Assembly: GCF_019139815.1 (NCBI RefSeq) | Contig: NZ_CP077079.1 | Coordinates: 2,852,001-2,916,000, forward strand | Source: Pseudomonas asgharzadehiana | GTDB taxonomy: Bacteria; Pseudomonadota; Gammaproteobacteria; Pseudomonadales; Pseudomonadaceae | Length of the DNA stretch: 64,000 bases | Reading direction: 5' to 3' | Shown: positions 1-8,424 of the stretch, in pieces | Position numbering within the stretch: position 1 is the first letter of the stretch | How the letters are laid out: every line of letters starts with the position of its first letter | Translations under genes and position numbers: made by a program | Notes under the pieces: model-generated | Database searches by the model: none | What the model was told of the DNA's origin: nothing | Seen by the model: the letters and a program-made list of their open reading frames with translations, nothing else

Positions 1-296
1 GCGACCAGGCCGATATTCGTCGTCAGCGCGGCCAATGCCGACAGAATGGTCAGCGGCTCGAAACGGTTGAGGTAATGCGGGCTGGATTTGGCATGGATAT
101 GCAGGCTGTCGGCGATGAACACAAAGTCGAATTTGGCGGCTTCGGCCAACTCGGTCTGCTGCTTGTAGAACGCAAAATGGGTGCTGGCATTTGGTTGCGC
201 CTGCGGGTGGCGCCATTCGCCCCAGCCGTGGCCGACGCCATGCACCATGGCCCCCAGTTTCAAATGCCGTGGTGTGGATGGATGTGACTGGCTCAT
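1..296 (-). CDS. LLM-class flavin-dependent monooxygenase, 3' part missing
   Basis: Only the first 98 codons are in the window. The frame runs off the left edge with no stop. The translation begins MSQSHPSTPRHLKLGAMVHG and continues with a GWGEWRHP stretch and FDFVFIADSLHI. This is the N-terminal pattern of NtaA/SnaA/DszA-type FMNH2-dependent monooxygenases, which have a luciferase-like TIM barrel. Members desulfurise or oxidise organosulfur and aminopolycarboxylate substrates using reduced flavin from a partner reductase. An AAGGAG ribosome binding site precedes the ATG. It starts 11 bases after the SsuA-like gene ends, so the two probably share a transcript. That context favours a role in organosulfur use; the substrate itself cannot be read from this fragment. 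Confidence 0.85.
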   Translation of the reverse strand, partial: MSQSHPSTPRHLKLGAMVHGVGHGWGEWRHPQAQPNASTHFAFYKQQTELAEAAKFDFVFIADSLHIHAKSSPHYLNRFEPLTILSALAALTTNIGLV

Positions 297-307
297 GTTC
301 TGCTCCT

Positions 308-1282
308 TCAGCGCGAGGCTTGATCGTTGGGGGTACGCGTGGCGTTAAAGCGCTTGTCGAAGCCCTGGGACACGTCGATGTGGCGCGGCAGCAGGCCCTC
401 TTTCTGGTAGGTGTCGGCGGTGGCTTGCAGGCCACGGATCACGCTGTCGTCAATCGCGACCGGAGACAGATGGGTGTCCTTCGCCACTTCGATGTGCACC
501 GCCAACGGCAGGCCGGTGATTTTTGCCTGGGCGGCGGCGTATTCCTCGGGGTGGGTGTTGGCCCAGGCATAGGCGCGATCGACGCGGGCGACGAAGTCCT
601 CCAGTTGCGGGCGCTTGTCGGCGATGGCTTGGCTGGTGGCGGCGAAGTACAGGTGATTGCTCAGCAACTGCTTGCCGCTGACCAGTACCCGCGCATGGCT
701 TTGCGAGGTGACCACGGTGGTGTAGGGGTCCCAGGTGGCCCAGGCATCGACGGTGCCGTTATCCAGCACCAGGCGGGACTCGGCGGGCAGCAGGAAGATG
801 AATTGCACGTCCTGGCTGGTCAGGCCGGCGTCGGCCAACGCTTTGATCGCCAGGTAATGCCCGATGGAGCCGCGCCCGGTGACGATCTTCTTGCCCTTGA
901 GATCGGCCGCCGTCTTGATCGGCGAGTCCTTGGGCACCACCAGCGCCGTGGTGTTGCGGCCTTCGGCGTGGATGATGCGCACCACCTTGAGCGCGGCACC
1001 GGCACCCAGGGCGAACACGTACGGCGCATCGCCCAGGGCACCCACATCCACCGCGCCGGCATTCAGGGCTTCGCCCAGCGGCGAGGCGGAAGGGAATTCC
1101 GACCACTGGATGGTGTAGGGCACATTGTTGGTTTCGCCTGAGGCTTCCAGCAGTGCCTTGATCGTGGATTTCTGATTGGCCACCCGCAACGGTTGCAGGT
1201 CGGCGGCGTGGGCGGTGGTCGCCAGGCCGACGGCCAGGGCGGCGCTCAATAGCAGGCGTTTGAAGGGCGTGGCGAATGTCAT
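308..1282 (-). CDS. SsuA-like sulfonate ABC transporter periplasmic binding protein
   Basis: A 324-residue secreted protein. The signal peptide ends in TTAHA-AD near residue 26. The mature chain is a type 2 periplasmic binding protein of the SsuA/TauA/NrtA group. Recognisable pieces are VANQKST at the start, the GAVDVGALGDAP block, DLKGKKIVTGRGSIGHYLAIKAL, and NGTVDAWATWDPY, which line the ligand cleft in this family. These proteins bind alkanesulfonates or related sulfur compounds and deliver them to an ABC permease. No permease or ATPase gene is seen here; it may lie left of the window. The gene sits between the rhodanese gene (99 bases upstream) and the flavin monooxygenase, supporting a sulfur-scavenging role. 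Exact ligand unknown. Confidence 0.9.
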   Translation of the reverse strand: MTFATPFKRLLLSAALAVGLATTAHAADLQPLRVANQKSTIKALLEASGETNNVPYTIQWSEFPSASPLGEALNAGAVDVGALGDAPYVFALGAGAALKVVRIIHAEGRNTTALVVPKDSPIKTAADLKGKKIVTGRGSIGHYLAIKALADAGLTSQDVQFIFLLPAESRLVLDNGTVDAWATWDPYTTVVTSQSHARVLVSGKQLLSNHLYFAATSQAIADKRPQLEDFVARVDRAYAWANTHPEEYAAAQAKITGLPLAVHIEVAKDTHLSPVAIDDSVIRGLQATADTYQKEGLLPRHIDVSQGFDKRFNATRTPNDQASR

Positions 1283-1381
1283 GGGCGATAGGCTCCAGGC
1301 AGATATTGAAAGGTGTGGTTACCTCCGCCGGGAAAGGGGTCGGTGCGGCCTGCACCGGTCAGGTGCAGGCGGGAAGACAGG

Positions 1382-2962
1382 TCAGATCACATAAAAGCCG
1401 TGGGTGCCGTCGCGGGCCAACTGGTCGACCAGGCCGAACTCCCAATCCAGGTAGGCCTGCATGGCTTCCTTGGGGTTGTCGGTGCCTTCATAGGGGCGGC
1501 GATAGCGGTCGATGCGCGGCGAGGCCAGGTGGGTTTCACCTTCTTGCAGCGGCAGTTGCGCGTTGATCCACGCCGCCGTGCCGCCTTGCAGCAGGAACAC
1601 TTGTTTGCCGGTGAGGGCCTCGACTTCGGCCACCGCCAGGCGCGCCAGTTGGCTGCTGCCGCAGGTCAATACATAGCGCTCGGTGGCGGGCACCTTGGCC
1701 AGGGCCTGGGGCAGTTGCGCGCGCAACACCCACCAGGCACCGGGGATATGGCGCTTGACATAGTTGGCGCTGGCGGTGAAGTCCAGCACCACGGTATCGC
1801 CATGGCCCAGCCAGTCGGCGAGGGTGTGCGGGCTGATCAGTTCGGCTTGGGGTGGGACGGGTACCGGGGCGACCCAGGCACCTTTCTCACTGAAGTGCGC
1901 GGGTTGCAAATCATCCAGCACGTGTACCGCCCAACCCAACTGCGCGAGCCAGGACGCCGACATGTTGGCGCGCACGCCGTCATCATCGGCCAGCACCAGC
2001 CGCGCGCCGCGCACGCTGGCGACGTGGTCGGTTTCCTGCACCAACTGGCCGCCCGGGGTGGAGCGCGCGCCCGGCAGGTGGCCGGCTTCGAATTCTTCCG
2101 GGGTGCGCACATCGAACAGGTAGGTGGTGCGGGTCGTTTCCTGCTGCCAGCGTTGCAGATCCGCCAGGGTGGCGCGGCCGACGCCGGCCTTGTCGGCGAC
2201 GCGGCGCGCATCTTGGGCGGCAATGTGGCGGTGTTCTTCTGCGGTCGGGGCAAAGCGGCGCGCCTGGCCATGGGCAAGTGTCTGCCCGGCCAGGGTCCAG
2301 CCGATGGTGCCGTTGCGCAGCGCTGAAACGGGGTTGGCCACGCCGGCATTGATCAGTGATTGAGTGCCGATAATGCTGCGGGTACGCCCGGCGCAGTTGA
2401 CGATGATGCGGGTGGCCGGGTCGGGCGCGAGTGTCCGGGCGCGCAGCACCAGCTCGGCACCGGGCACGCTGATGCTGGTGGGGATGCTCATGGTCTGGTA
2501 TTCGTCGAAACGGCGAGCGTCGAGCACCACCACATCGGCCTGGCTGTCGAGCAGGGCCTGTACCTCTTCGGCGGCCAGCGACGGCGTGTGGCGCTCGCTC
2601 TCCACCAGTTCGCCAAAGGCCTTGCTGGGCACGTTCACATCGATAAACAGCTCACCGCCGGCGCTGCGCCAACCGTGGAGGCCACCTTCAAGCAGGCTCA
2701 CCTGGGTGTAGCCCAGTGCAAGCAGGCGCTCGGCGGCGCGGCTGGCCAAGCCTTCGCCGTTGTCGTAGACGGTCACCTGGGTATCGCGCCGTGGAATGCG
2801 CGAATACACCTCCAGTTCCAGCTTGGACAAGGGGATGTTTGCCGCGAACAACGGGTGGGCTTGGGCGAAGGGCGCTTCTTCGCGTACATCAATCAGGGCG
2901 ATTTCCTCACGCGCCAACAGGGCCTGGCGAATCTGCGAGAAGCTGCGGGTCGGTGTGCTCAT
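1382..2962 (-). CDS. Four-domain rhodanese (sulfurtransferase)
   Basis: A 526-residue cytoplasmic protein made of four consecutive rhodanese modules at roughly residues 8-110, 125-235, 265-365 and 375-480. Each has the IDVRE/LDARR/FDVRTPEEFEAGHLPGA/LDFTAS type start. The active-site loop cysteine is present only in module 2 (VNC190AGRTRS) and module 4 (LTC434GSSQ). Modules 1 and 3 have D67 (VYDNGEG) and an aspartate run (LADDDGV) instead. Rhodaneses move sulfane sulfur through a cysteine persulfide. The start codon overlaps the stop of the upstream dioxygenase (ATGA), so the two are translationally coupled. In P. aeruginosa the equivalent pair is, from memory, PA2602-PA2603. The likely job is handling sulfur released from thiol or mercaptopropionate breakdown. 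Confidence in the family is high, in the substrate low. Confidence 0.93.
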   Translation of the reverse strand: MSTPTRSFSQIRQALLAREEIALIDVREEAPFAQAHPLFAANIPLSKLELEVYSRIPRRDTQVTVYDNGEGLASRAAERLLALGYTQVSLLEGGLHGWRSAGGELFIDVNVPSKAFGELVESERHTPSLAAEEVQALLDSQADVVVLDARRFDEYQTMSIPTSISVPGAELVLRARTLAPDPATRIIVNCAGRTRSIIGTQSLINAGVANPVSALRNGTIGWTLAGQTLAHGQARRFAPTAEEHRHIAAQDARRVADKAGVGRATLADLQRWQQETTRTTYLFDVRTPEEFEAGHLPGARSTPGGQLVQETDHVASVRGARLVLADDDGVRANMSASWLAQLGWAVHVLDDLQPAHFSEKGAWVAPVPVPPQAELISPHTLADWLGHGDTVVLDFTASANYVKRHIPGAWWVLRAQLPQALAKVPATERYVLTCGSSQLARLAVAEVEALTGKQVFLLQGGTAAWINAQLPLQEGETHLASPRIDRYRRPYEGTDNPKEAMQAYLDWEFGLVDQLARDGTHGFYVI

Positions 2963-3570
2963 AGGGCAGGGCTCTTTTCTTTGGACAAATCCCAGATGTT
3001 CGGGAGAAAGGCGTTGGAGTAACCGGAAATAAACAGTTTTTCGCTGCCGTCGGGCTGGTACACCGCGCGGCGTACCGCACCGATATTGGCGCCGTACACA
3101 TGAATGCTGATCGACACTTGGTCACTGTGCGCGTTGCTGACCTGATGGATATCACCGACCTTGGGCGATACGGCTTCCACCTGGCCTGGCACCAGTTCAA
3201 TCGGCTTGCCTTCGGCGACCAGGCGGCCATCGGGCGCGCGTTCAAAGCCTTGGGACAATTCCGCGCCGCGCAACATGCCGATCAGCCCCCATACCCGATG
3301 GTCATGAATCGGCGTGCTTTGCCCAGGCCCCCATACAAAACTGACCACGCTGAAGCGCTGGCGCGAGTCGGCGTGCAGTAAAAACTGCTGGTAGCGCTCG
3401 GGATCGGGCTGGGCAAATTCGTCGGGCAGCCAGTCGTCATGGCTGACCAGTTGCGCCAGGAGCTTGCCGCCACGGTGCAGCAGGTCGCCTTCGCGTGGGT
3501 TGCCGTCGATCAGTTCCGCCAGGGCGCCTATAAAGGCTCTGAGTCTCTCGGGGTGTCGGGCCTGGGTCAT
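2959..3570 (-). CDS. 3-mercaptopropionate / cysteine dioxygenase (cupin thiol dioxygenase)
   Basis: A 203-residue cupin of the cysteine dioxygenase family. It oxidises a thiol to a sulfinic acid using Fe(II) and O2. The iron ligands are visible as H89 and H91 (PIHDH) and H142 (GDIHQVSN). The S155-H157-Y159 series (SISIHVY) and R168 are also present. These positions coincide with those I recall for P. aeruginosa 3-mercaptopropionate dioxygenase. Residue 95 is glycine, so the Cys-Tyr crosslink of mammalian enzymes cannot form. This supports the bacterial 3MDO type, although activity on cysteine is possible. It is first in an operon with the four-domain rhodanese and a sulfonate-type binding protein, and lies divergent to a LysR gene. 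Confidence 0.9.
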   Translation of the reverse strand: MTQARHPERLRAFIGALAELIDGNPREGDLLHRGGKLLAQLVSHDDWLPDEFAQPDPERYQQFLLHADSRQRFSVVSFVWGPGQSTPIHDHRVWGLIGMLRGAELSQGFERAPDGRLVAEGKPIELVPGQVEAVSPKVGDIHQVSNAHSDQVSISIHVYGANIGAVRRAVYQPDGSEKLFISGYSNAFLPNIWDLSKEKSPAL

Positions 3571-3600
3571 GGCGCTTCCAGTGAGTGGTCGGTGGTGATG

Positions 3601-3742
3601 GGTTTATCTAAGCATAATGTTTATATTTAATATGCTATTTTTTAATGATTAGCTTATAGCTGAAGGTAATTTAGAACCGGGCAGACTAGGCTTAGACGTT
3701 ATCGATCACAGGCCGAGCTATCCAGATGCCGTTCGCGCAACT
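3601..3742. promoter_or_regulatory. AT-rich divergent promoter region between dioxygenase operon and lysR
   Basis: This short spacer is markedly AT-rich compared with its surroundings. It holds ATTAGCTTA at 3648-3656 and an inverted-looking ATCTAAGCATAA at about 3606-3617. The same nonamer ATTAGCTTA recurs at 4711-4719 in front of the aldolase/adducin gene. LysR proteins usually bind T-N11-A type dyads in such divergent spacers. That these are its sites is inference. Confidence 0.4.
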
Positions 3743-3787
3743 ATGCTTCGCACACATCTTAATGACTGTTCTCTATGTGCGGCCCAA

Positions 3788-4693
3788 ATGAAAATTGACG
3801 ATATCGATGCCTTTGTCGAAGTGATTCGTTGCCAGTCCATCAGCCATGCCGCCGAGTCGTTGCAATTGACCCAGCCGGCCATCACCCGCCGCGTGCAGAA
3901 CTTCGAGCAGGCGCTGGGGGTGGAGTTGTTCGACCGCAACACCAAACCCTTGAAGCCCACCTTGATCGGCACCCGTGTGTATGAACAATGCCGCTTGATC
4001 CTGCGCGAGATGGACGCCCTGCGCGAACTGGTGGCCACCGACGCACCGCCCACCGGCTTGTTGCGCCTGGGCGTGCCGCAGACCATCGGCGATGTGGTGC
4101 TGTTGGATGCGCTCAAGCACCTGCGCAGCGAATACCCTGAGCTGCGCGCGCAGGTCGCCACCGGCTGGGGTAGCCAGTTGGTGGGCAAGATCGAGCGCGG
4201 CGAGCTGGATGCGGCGGCGGCGTTGTTCCCGGCCGGCAAGATCTTCCCGGACAACATCGTCGGGGAGTCCATCGGCAAGATGGAACTGGTGGTGGTGTGT
4301 GCCAAGGCGCAACTGCCGAAAAAACCGTGCAAGCTGGCGGATGTGTACCAGAACGGTTGGGTCCTCAACCCGGACGGCTGTGGGTTCCGTGCCGGTTTGC
4401 TGCGCACCTTGTCCGACCAGGGCCTGGCGTTGCGGGTCAACCTGGAAACCTTCGGCACCGAGCTGCAACTGGGCCTGGTCGCCGATGGCCTGGGCCTGGG
4501 CCTGGTGCCGCGCCCGTTGCTGGAACGCAGCGCGCACCGCGAACACTTGGCGGTGATGCCGCTCAAGGACTTCAAGCCGGTGATGAACCTGTGGCTGATC
4601 TACCCGCATTTTCTGGGCAACCTGCAAGGGCCGGTGGATGCGTTCGGCCAGTGGGTCGCAGCCTCTTTGCAGAAGATCGAGGATGCAGCTTGA
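3788..4693 (+). CDS. LysR-family transcriptional regulator
   Basis: A 301-residue LysR protein when begun at MKIDDIDAFVEV. An in-frame ATG at 3743 would add 15 residues that do not resemble the family N-terminus, so I prefer 3788. Neither start has a strong ribosome binding site. The N-terminal winged helix-turn-helix (QSISHAAESLQLTQPAITRRVQNFEQALGVELFDRNTKP) is clear at about residues 16-55. An effector domain follows from about residue 90. The gene diverges from the thiol dioxygenase operon across an AT-rich spacer. The arrangement LysR / dioxygenase / rhodanese matches the PA2601-PA2603 order of P. aeruginosa as I recall it. It probably controls the sulfur operon and perhaps the downstream aldolase gene. 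The inducer is unknown. Confidence 0.9.
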   Translation: MKIDDIDAFVEVIRCQSISHAAESLQLTQPAITRRVQNFEQALGVELFDRNTKPLKPTLIGTRVYEQCRLILREMDALRELVATDAPPTGLLRLGVPQTIGDVVLLDALKHLRSEYPELRAQVATGWGSQLVGKIERGELDAAAALFPAGKIFPDNIVGESIGKMELVVVCAKAQLPKKPCKLADVYQNGWVLNPDGCGFRAGLLRTLSDQGLALRVNLETFGTELQLGLVADGLGLGLVPRPLLERSAHREHLAVMPLKDFKPVMNLWLIYPHFLGNLQGPVDAFGQWVAASLQKIEDAA

Positions 4694-4800
4694 TATGAAA
4701 AAAAATAATAATTAGCTTAGATTAAAATGTGCTTTTTATTATTTTTTGCAAACCCCTAGGCTTGCCTGGAAGACCTTAAGGCCATCCAGGAAGTTTTGCC

Positions 4801-5595
4801 ATGAGCAGCGTCACCTCGATTTCCAACGTTTCCAGCACCGTCCGCCAACGCGTTACGCCAGAGGAGTGGGAGGTGCGCGTCAAACTGGCCGCCGCCTACC
4901 GCCTGGCGGCGCTGTACAAGTGGACCGACCACATCTACACGCACTTCTCCGCCCGCGTGCCGGGCCCGCAGGAACATTTCCTGATCAATGCCTTCGGGCT
5001 GTTGTTCGATGAAATCAACGCCTCCAACCTGGTCAAGGTCGATCTTGACGGCACCCTCGTCGACGACCCCACCGGCCTGGGCATCAACTACGCCGGCTAT
5101 GTGATCCACAGCGCCATCCACGGTGCGCGGTCTGATCTGCAAGCGGTGTTGCACACCCATACCCGCGACGGCATTGCGGTGTCGGCGCAAAAGGACGGTT
5201 TGCTGCCGATCTCCCAGCATTCCATCGCCTTCTCCGGGCGCGTGGCGTACCACGGCTATGAAGGCATCGCCCTCGACCTGGACGAACGTGAGCGGCTGGT
5301 GGCGGATCTGGGCGACAAGAGCGTGATGATCCTGCGTAACCACGGCTTGTTGACGGCGGGTATCAGCGTCGAGCATGCGTTCCAGCAACTGCAAAGTCTG
5401 GAGCGCGCATGCAATATCCAGATCGCGGCCCAGGCGGCCGGCAACGCGGAGTTGGTGTTCCCGCCGCAGGCGGTGGTGGCGAAGGTGGAAGAACAGGCCA
5501 AGGCCCACAGCAGCGGCGAAGGCCCCGGCGTGGCGCGGCATTGGAATGCACTGATTCGCCAATTGGAACGCACGGATACCGACTACAAGAACTGA
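4801..5595 (+). CDS. Class II aldolase/adducin family protein
   Basis: A 264-residue protein with the class II aldolase/adducin fold over residues about 20-230. The metal-binding histidines appear in VLHTHTRDG and LRNHGLLTAG, with an ISQHSIAF block between them. TDHIYTHFSARVPG near residue 42 is the usual N-terminal signature. Fuculose/ribulose-phosphate aldolases and epimerases use this fold with Zn or Mn. Many bacterial members closest to the adducin head have no assigned reaction. The upstream spacer is AT-rich and shares a nonamer with the divergent lysR promoter. The gene lies directly after lysR, so it may be part of the same regulon. Specific substrate not assignable. Confidence 0.88.
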   Translation: MSSVTSISNVSSTVRQRVTPEEWEVRVKLAAAYRLAALYKWTDHIYTHFSARVPGPQEHFLINAFGLLFDEINASNLVKVDLDGTLVDDPTGLGINYAGYVIHSAIHGARSDLQAVLHTHTRDGIAVSAQKDGLLPISQHSIAFSGRVAYHGYEGIALDLDERERLVADLGDKSVMILRNHGLLTAGISVEHAFQQLQSLERACNIQIAAQAAGNAELVFPPQAVVAKVEEQAKAHSSGEGPGVARHWNALIRQLERTDTDYKN

Positions 5596-5620
5596 TCCCG
5601 AGCCAAGTGAAGATCGACCT

Positions 5621-5723
5621 GTGGGAGGGGCGGTGCGACGATTCGACTTGCTCCCGATGGCGGTGGGTCAGTCACTGCATCGGTTGACTGACCCACTGCA
5701 ATCGGGAGCAAGCCCCCTCCCAC
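5621..5723. repeat. REPIN (paired inverted REP), long-arm subfamily
   Basis: The outer arms GTGGGAGGGGC and GCCCCCTCCCAC enclose an inner inverted pair, GGTGGGTCAGTC and GACTGACCCACT. The left arm carries an extra segment, GGTGCGACGATTCGACTTG, before CTCCCGAT. The same extra segment occurs at 51061. It is intergenic, after the aldolase gene. Confidence 0.85.
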
Positions 5724-5872
5724 TTTTTAGCTGCATTTCAAAGTGAGCGCTTGGGCCGCTGGGGCAGGGGCATAGGGTGCCGAGCGGGTCGATCAGTTGC
5801 GGGAATTGATGCATTGAAGGCCATGGCGTGGCAGGCTGGGCAACGTTTTCCCATGACGTTTGGAGATTTACC

Positions 5873-6289
5873 GTGCCAACAGCATTTGCAGTGATTGAAA
5901 TCCCGGTATCGGCCGACACGGTCTGGCAATTAGTGGGCGGCTTCAACAGCCTGCCGGACTGGCTACCCTTGATCGCCAAGAGCGAACCTGGCGAAGGCGG
6001 CCGCCTGCGTCACCTGACCACCGCTGACGGCGGTACGATCGTCGAGCGTTTGCAGACCTTCGATAATGTGGCGCGTACCTACAGCTACACCATTGAAGCG
6101 TCGCCATTTCCGGTGAGTGCGTACCTGGCGACGTTGCAGGTCGAGGCGTTGACCGACACGTCGGCGAAGGTGACCTGGTCCGGTGTGTTTACCCCGACGG
6201 CGGATATTACGGAGGAGGCGGCGCAAGAGCTGTTTACTGGCGTCTACCAGGGTGGGCTTGAGGCGCTGCGCGCGAACTTCCCGGCCTGA
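5873..6289 (+). CDS. SRPBCC (START/Bet v 1-like) family protein
   Basis: A 138-residue protein with the polyketide-cyclase/START-like SRPBCC fold, a helix-grip hydrophobic pocket that binds lipids or small hydrophobic ligands. I place the start at GTG 5873 because GGAG lies 7 bases upstream and the protein then begins VPTAFAVIEIPVSADTVWQ, which matches the family. An ATG at 5828 would add unrelated residues. Features are WQLVGGFNSLPDWLP near residue 17, a central beta stretch YSYTIEASPFPVSAY, and the C-terminal helix AAQELFTGVYQGGLEALRA. Such proteins are often co-factors or enzymes of uncertain reaction. It stands alone between REP elements. No function can be assigned beyond the fold. Confidence 0.85.
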   Translation: MPTAFAVIEIPVSADTVWQLVGGFNSLPDWLPLIAKSEPGEGGRLRHLTTADGGTIVERLQTFDNVARTYSYTIEASPFPVSAYLATLQVEALTDTSAKVTWSGVFTPTADITEEAAQELFTGVYQGGLEALRANFPA

Positions 6290-6318
6290 CTCGCTCTAGC
6301 CGGCAATGCCGGACGCAT

Positions 6319-6344
6319 GTGGGAGGGGGCAAGCCGCTTCCCAC
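6319..6344. repeat. Single REP hairpin
   Basis: GTGGGAGGGGGC pairs imperfectly with the right arm ending CTTCCCAC around a short loop. It lies between the convergent SRPBCC gene and the histidine kinase gene, where it could also act as a bidirectional terminator. Confidence 0.75.
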
Positions 6345-6368
6345 ATTTGGACCTCGCCGGCTTATCGA

Positions 6369-7763
6369 TCAGGCTTCGGGCATCAGTTGCTGGCGGCACT
6401 CCAGCACCAAGCGTGCGCCGCCTTGCTGACTGCTGCCCACCTCCAGCCTGAACCCATGCAGGTTGATGATCGCCGCCACGATCGACAAGCCCAATCCGAA
6501 CCCGCCTTGCTGGTCACTTTCATCCACGCGGTAAAACCGTTGGAACACCGCCGCGCGTTCCGCTACCGGTATGCCCGGCCCGGAATCGTGCACTTCGATG
6601 CGGGTGCTGCCGGCATCGTTGACCCCGCGCAAAATCACCGTACCGCCCGCCGGGCTGAACTTGATCGAGTTGCTCAGCAGGTTGGACAGGGCTTCGAACA
6701 GCAGTGCGCGATCGCCGGTGATCCACGGCAGGGACTCCGGGGTTTCCAGGCGCAGCTGCAATTCACCTTCTTCGGCCAGCGGCAGGTAGAAGTCGTGCAA
6801 TTCGCGCAGCAGTGGCAGCGGGTCCATGACCAGGAAACCGGAACGGCGCTGGTGGTCTTCCAGTTCGGAGATGCGCAACAGCCCGCGAAAGCGTGCCATC
6901 AGGGTGTCGGTCTCGGCAATCGCGTCGTCCAGTTTCAGCGCGTAGCCGCAACCCTGATCGGCCTCTTGCCGGATGCGGTAGAGCTGCGCCCGCAGGCGGG
7001 TGAGCGGGGTGCGCAGGTCATGGGCGATGTTGTCACACACGCCCTTGACCTCGTTCATCAGCTTCTCGATGCGGTCGAGCATCGCGTTGACGATGGCCGC
7101 GAGCATGTCCAGTTCGTCACGCCGATTGGACAGCGGCAGGCGGTGGGTGAGGTCGCCGGCGACGATGGCCTCGGCACTGGCCTGGATCCCACGGATACGC
7201 CGTAACGGCCTGCGACGTAGCAAATGCCAGCCGGCCGCGCCTGGGATAATCGTCAACGACAGCGCCCACAACAACGCGTGCCAGATAATCCGCGTCACGC
7301 CGAACAGCGAACCGTTGGCGCGCACCAGCACCAGCCAGCGGCCGTCGTCGGTGTGGGTCGCCACGGCATCGCAGCTGTCCTTGGGCAGCTTGGGGTCGTC
7401 GGAGTCGACACAGTTGCTCAGCGGGTGGATCTTGCCGTCCAGGGGCAGGTCGGGCGGGATCGCGCGGATCGGCCCACTCAGCGGGTGGAATTGCTCGTCG
7501 AACAGGCCGTAGGCGTCTACGCCCTTCATGTCGAAGGTCATGCTGGTGGTCAACGCTTCCACCAGCTCTTCACCGTCAAAACGCTGGAAGAGGTGCTGGC
7601 GCTGCATCAGCGAATGGCGCGACAGATCACTCAGGTAACCGGACACCTCGAAATACAGCACCCCCATGAGGATGCAACTCCAGGCCACGAACAGCGAACT
7701 GTACAGCGCCAGCAAACGGCTGCTGGAAGAACGCCAGCCTTTAGAGGGGTTCAGCAATGACAT
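6369..7763 (-). CDS. Two-component sensor histidine kinase
   Basis: A 464-residue inner-membrane kinase. Transmembrane segment 1 is at about 17-39 and segment 2 at about 158-179. A periplasmic domain of about 118 residues between them holds two cysteines (C118, C131) that could form a disulfide. A HAMP linker follows (about 180-235), then the HisKA box with phospho-acceptor H248 (DNIAHDLRTPLTRLR). The HATPase_c domain has its N box (EALSNLLSNSIKF) and G boxes (HDSGPGIP, GGFGLGLSIV). It autophosphorylates and passes phosphate to the regulator encoded just upstream, whose gene it overlaps by 23 bases. The signal is unknown. The pair is divergent to a membrane protein gene at 8740 that it might control. 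Confidence 0.93.
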   Translation of the reverse strand: MSLLNPSKGWRSSSSRLLALYSSLFVAWSCILMGVLYFEVSGYLSDLSRHSLMQRQHLFQRFDGEELVEALTTSMTFDMKGVDAYGLFDEQFHPLSGPIRAIPPDLPLDGKIHPLSNCVDSDDPKLPKDSCDAVATHTDDGRWLVLVRANGSLFGVTRIIWHALLWALSLTIIPGAAGWHLLRRRPLRRIRGIQASAEAIVAGDLTHRLPLSNRRDELDMLAAIVNAMLDRIEKLMNEVKGVCDNIAHDLRTPLTRLRAQLYRIRQEADQGCGYALKLDDAIAETDTLMARFRGLLRISELEDHQRRSGFLVMDPLPLLRELHDFYLPLAEEGELQLRLETPESLPWITGDRALLFEALSNLLSNSIKFSPAGGTVILRGVNDAGSTRIEVHDSGPGIPVAERAAVFQRFYRVDESDQQGGFGLGLSIVAAIINLHGFRLEVGSSQQGGARLVLECRQQLMPEA

Positions 7764-8424
7764 AACCCGAACCTCGTACCGTGCGGATCAGCGGCGTGAG
7801 GCCCGGGGGATCGATTTTCTTGCGCAGGCGACCGATATGCACGTCGATCAGGTTGGTGCCGGGGTCGAAGTGATAGCCCCAGACTTCCTCGAAAATCATC
7901 ATTCGCGACAGGATCTGCCCGGTGTTGCGCATCAGGAATTCGAGCAATTTGTATTCGGTGGGCAACAGGCTCAGGGGCTGATCGGCGCGGCTGGCTTCGC
8001 GGCTGATCAGGTTGAGCTCCAGGTCGGCCACGCGCAGCGCGGTTTCAAATTCCTTGACCGTGCTTTTGCGCCGCAGCAGCACTTCGACGCGCGCGGCCAT
8101 TTCATCGGAGGCAAACGGTTTGGTCAGATAGTCATCACCGCCGGCGCGCAGGCCGCGCACGCGTTCGTCCACATCAGAGAGGGCGCTGATCATCAGGATT
8201 GGCGTGGACACACCAATGGTGCGCAGGGTGGTGACGATGGCCAGGCCATCCAATTCCGGGAGCATGCGGTCGAGGGTGATCAAGTCGTAATCCCCACTCA
8301 CGGCACGGACCAGGCCTTCGCGGCCGTTGTCCACCCAGTCTACGTCCAGTCCATGGCTACTCAGCTCGGCGACGATCTCGCGAGCCGTTACAGCGTCATC
8401 CTCGATGGTCAAAATGCGGGTCAT
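7741..8424 (-). CDS. OmpR-family response regulator
   Basis: A 227-residue regulator starting MTRILTIEDD. An upstream in-frame GTG at 8448 would add eight atypical residues. The receiver domain has the acidic pair E8-D9/D10, phospho-acceptor D52 (LITLDRMLPELDG) and the conserved lysine in YLTKPF. The C-terminal winged-helix DNA-binding domain has the OmpR pattern LLPTEYKLLEFLMRN, then VWGYHFDPGTNLIDVHIGRLRKKID and the wing VRGSGYVI. It is transcribed first, with the kinase gene overlapping its 3' end. Target genes are not known; the divergent gene at 8740 is a natural candidate. Confidence 0.94.
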   Translation of the reverse strand: MTRILTIEDDAVTAREIVAELSSHGLDVDWVDNGREGLVRAVSGDYDLITLDRMLPELDGLAIVTTLRTIGVSTPILMISALSDVDERVRGLRAGGDDYLTKPFASDEMAARVEVLLRRKSTVKEFETALRVADLELNLISREASRADQPLSLLPTEYKLLEFLMRNTGQILSRMMIFEEVWGYHFDPGTNLIDVHIGRLRKKIDPPGLTPLIRTVRGSGYVIAEPL

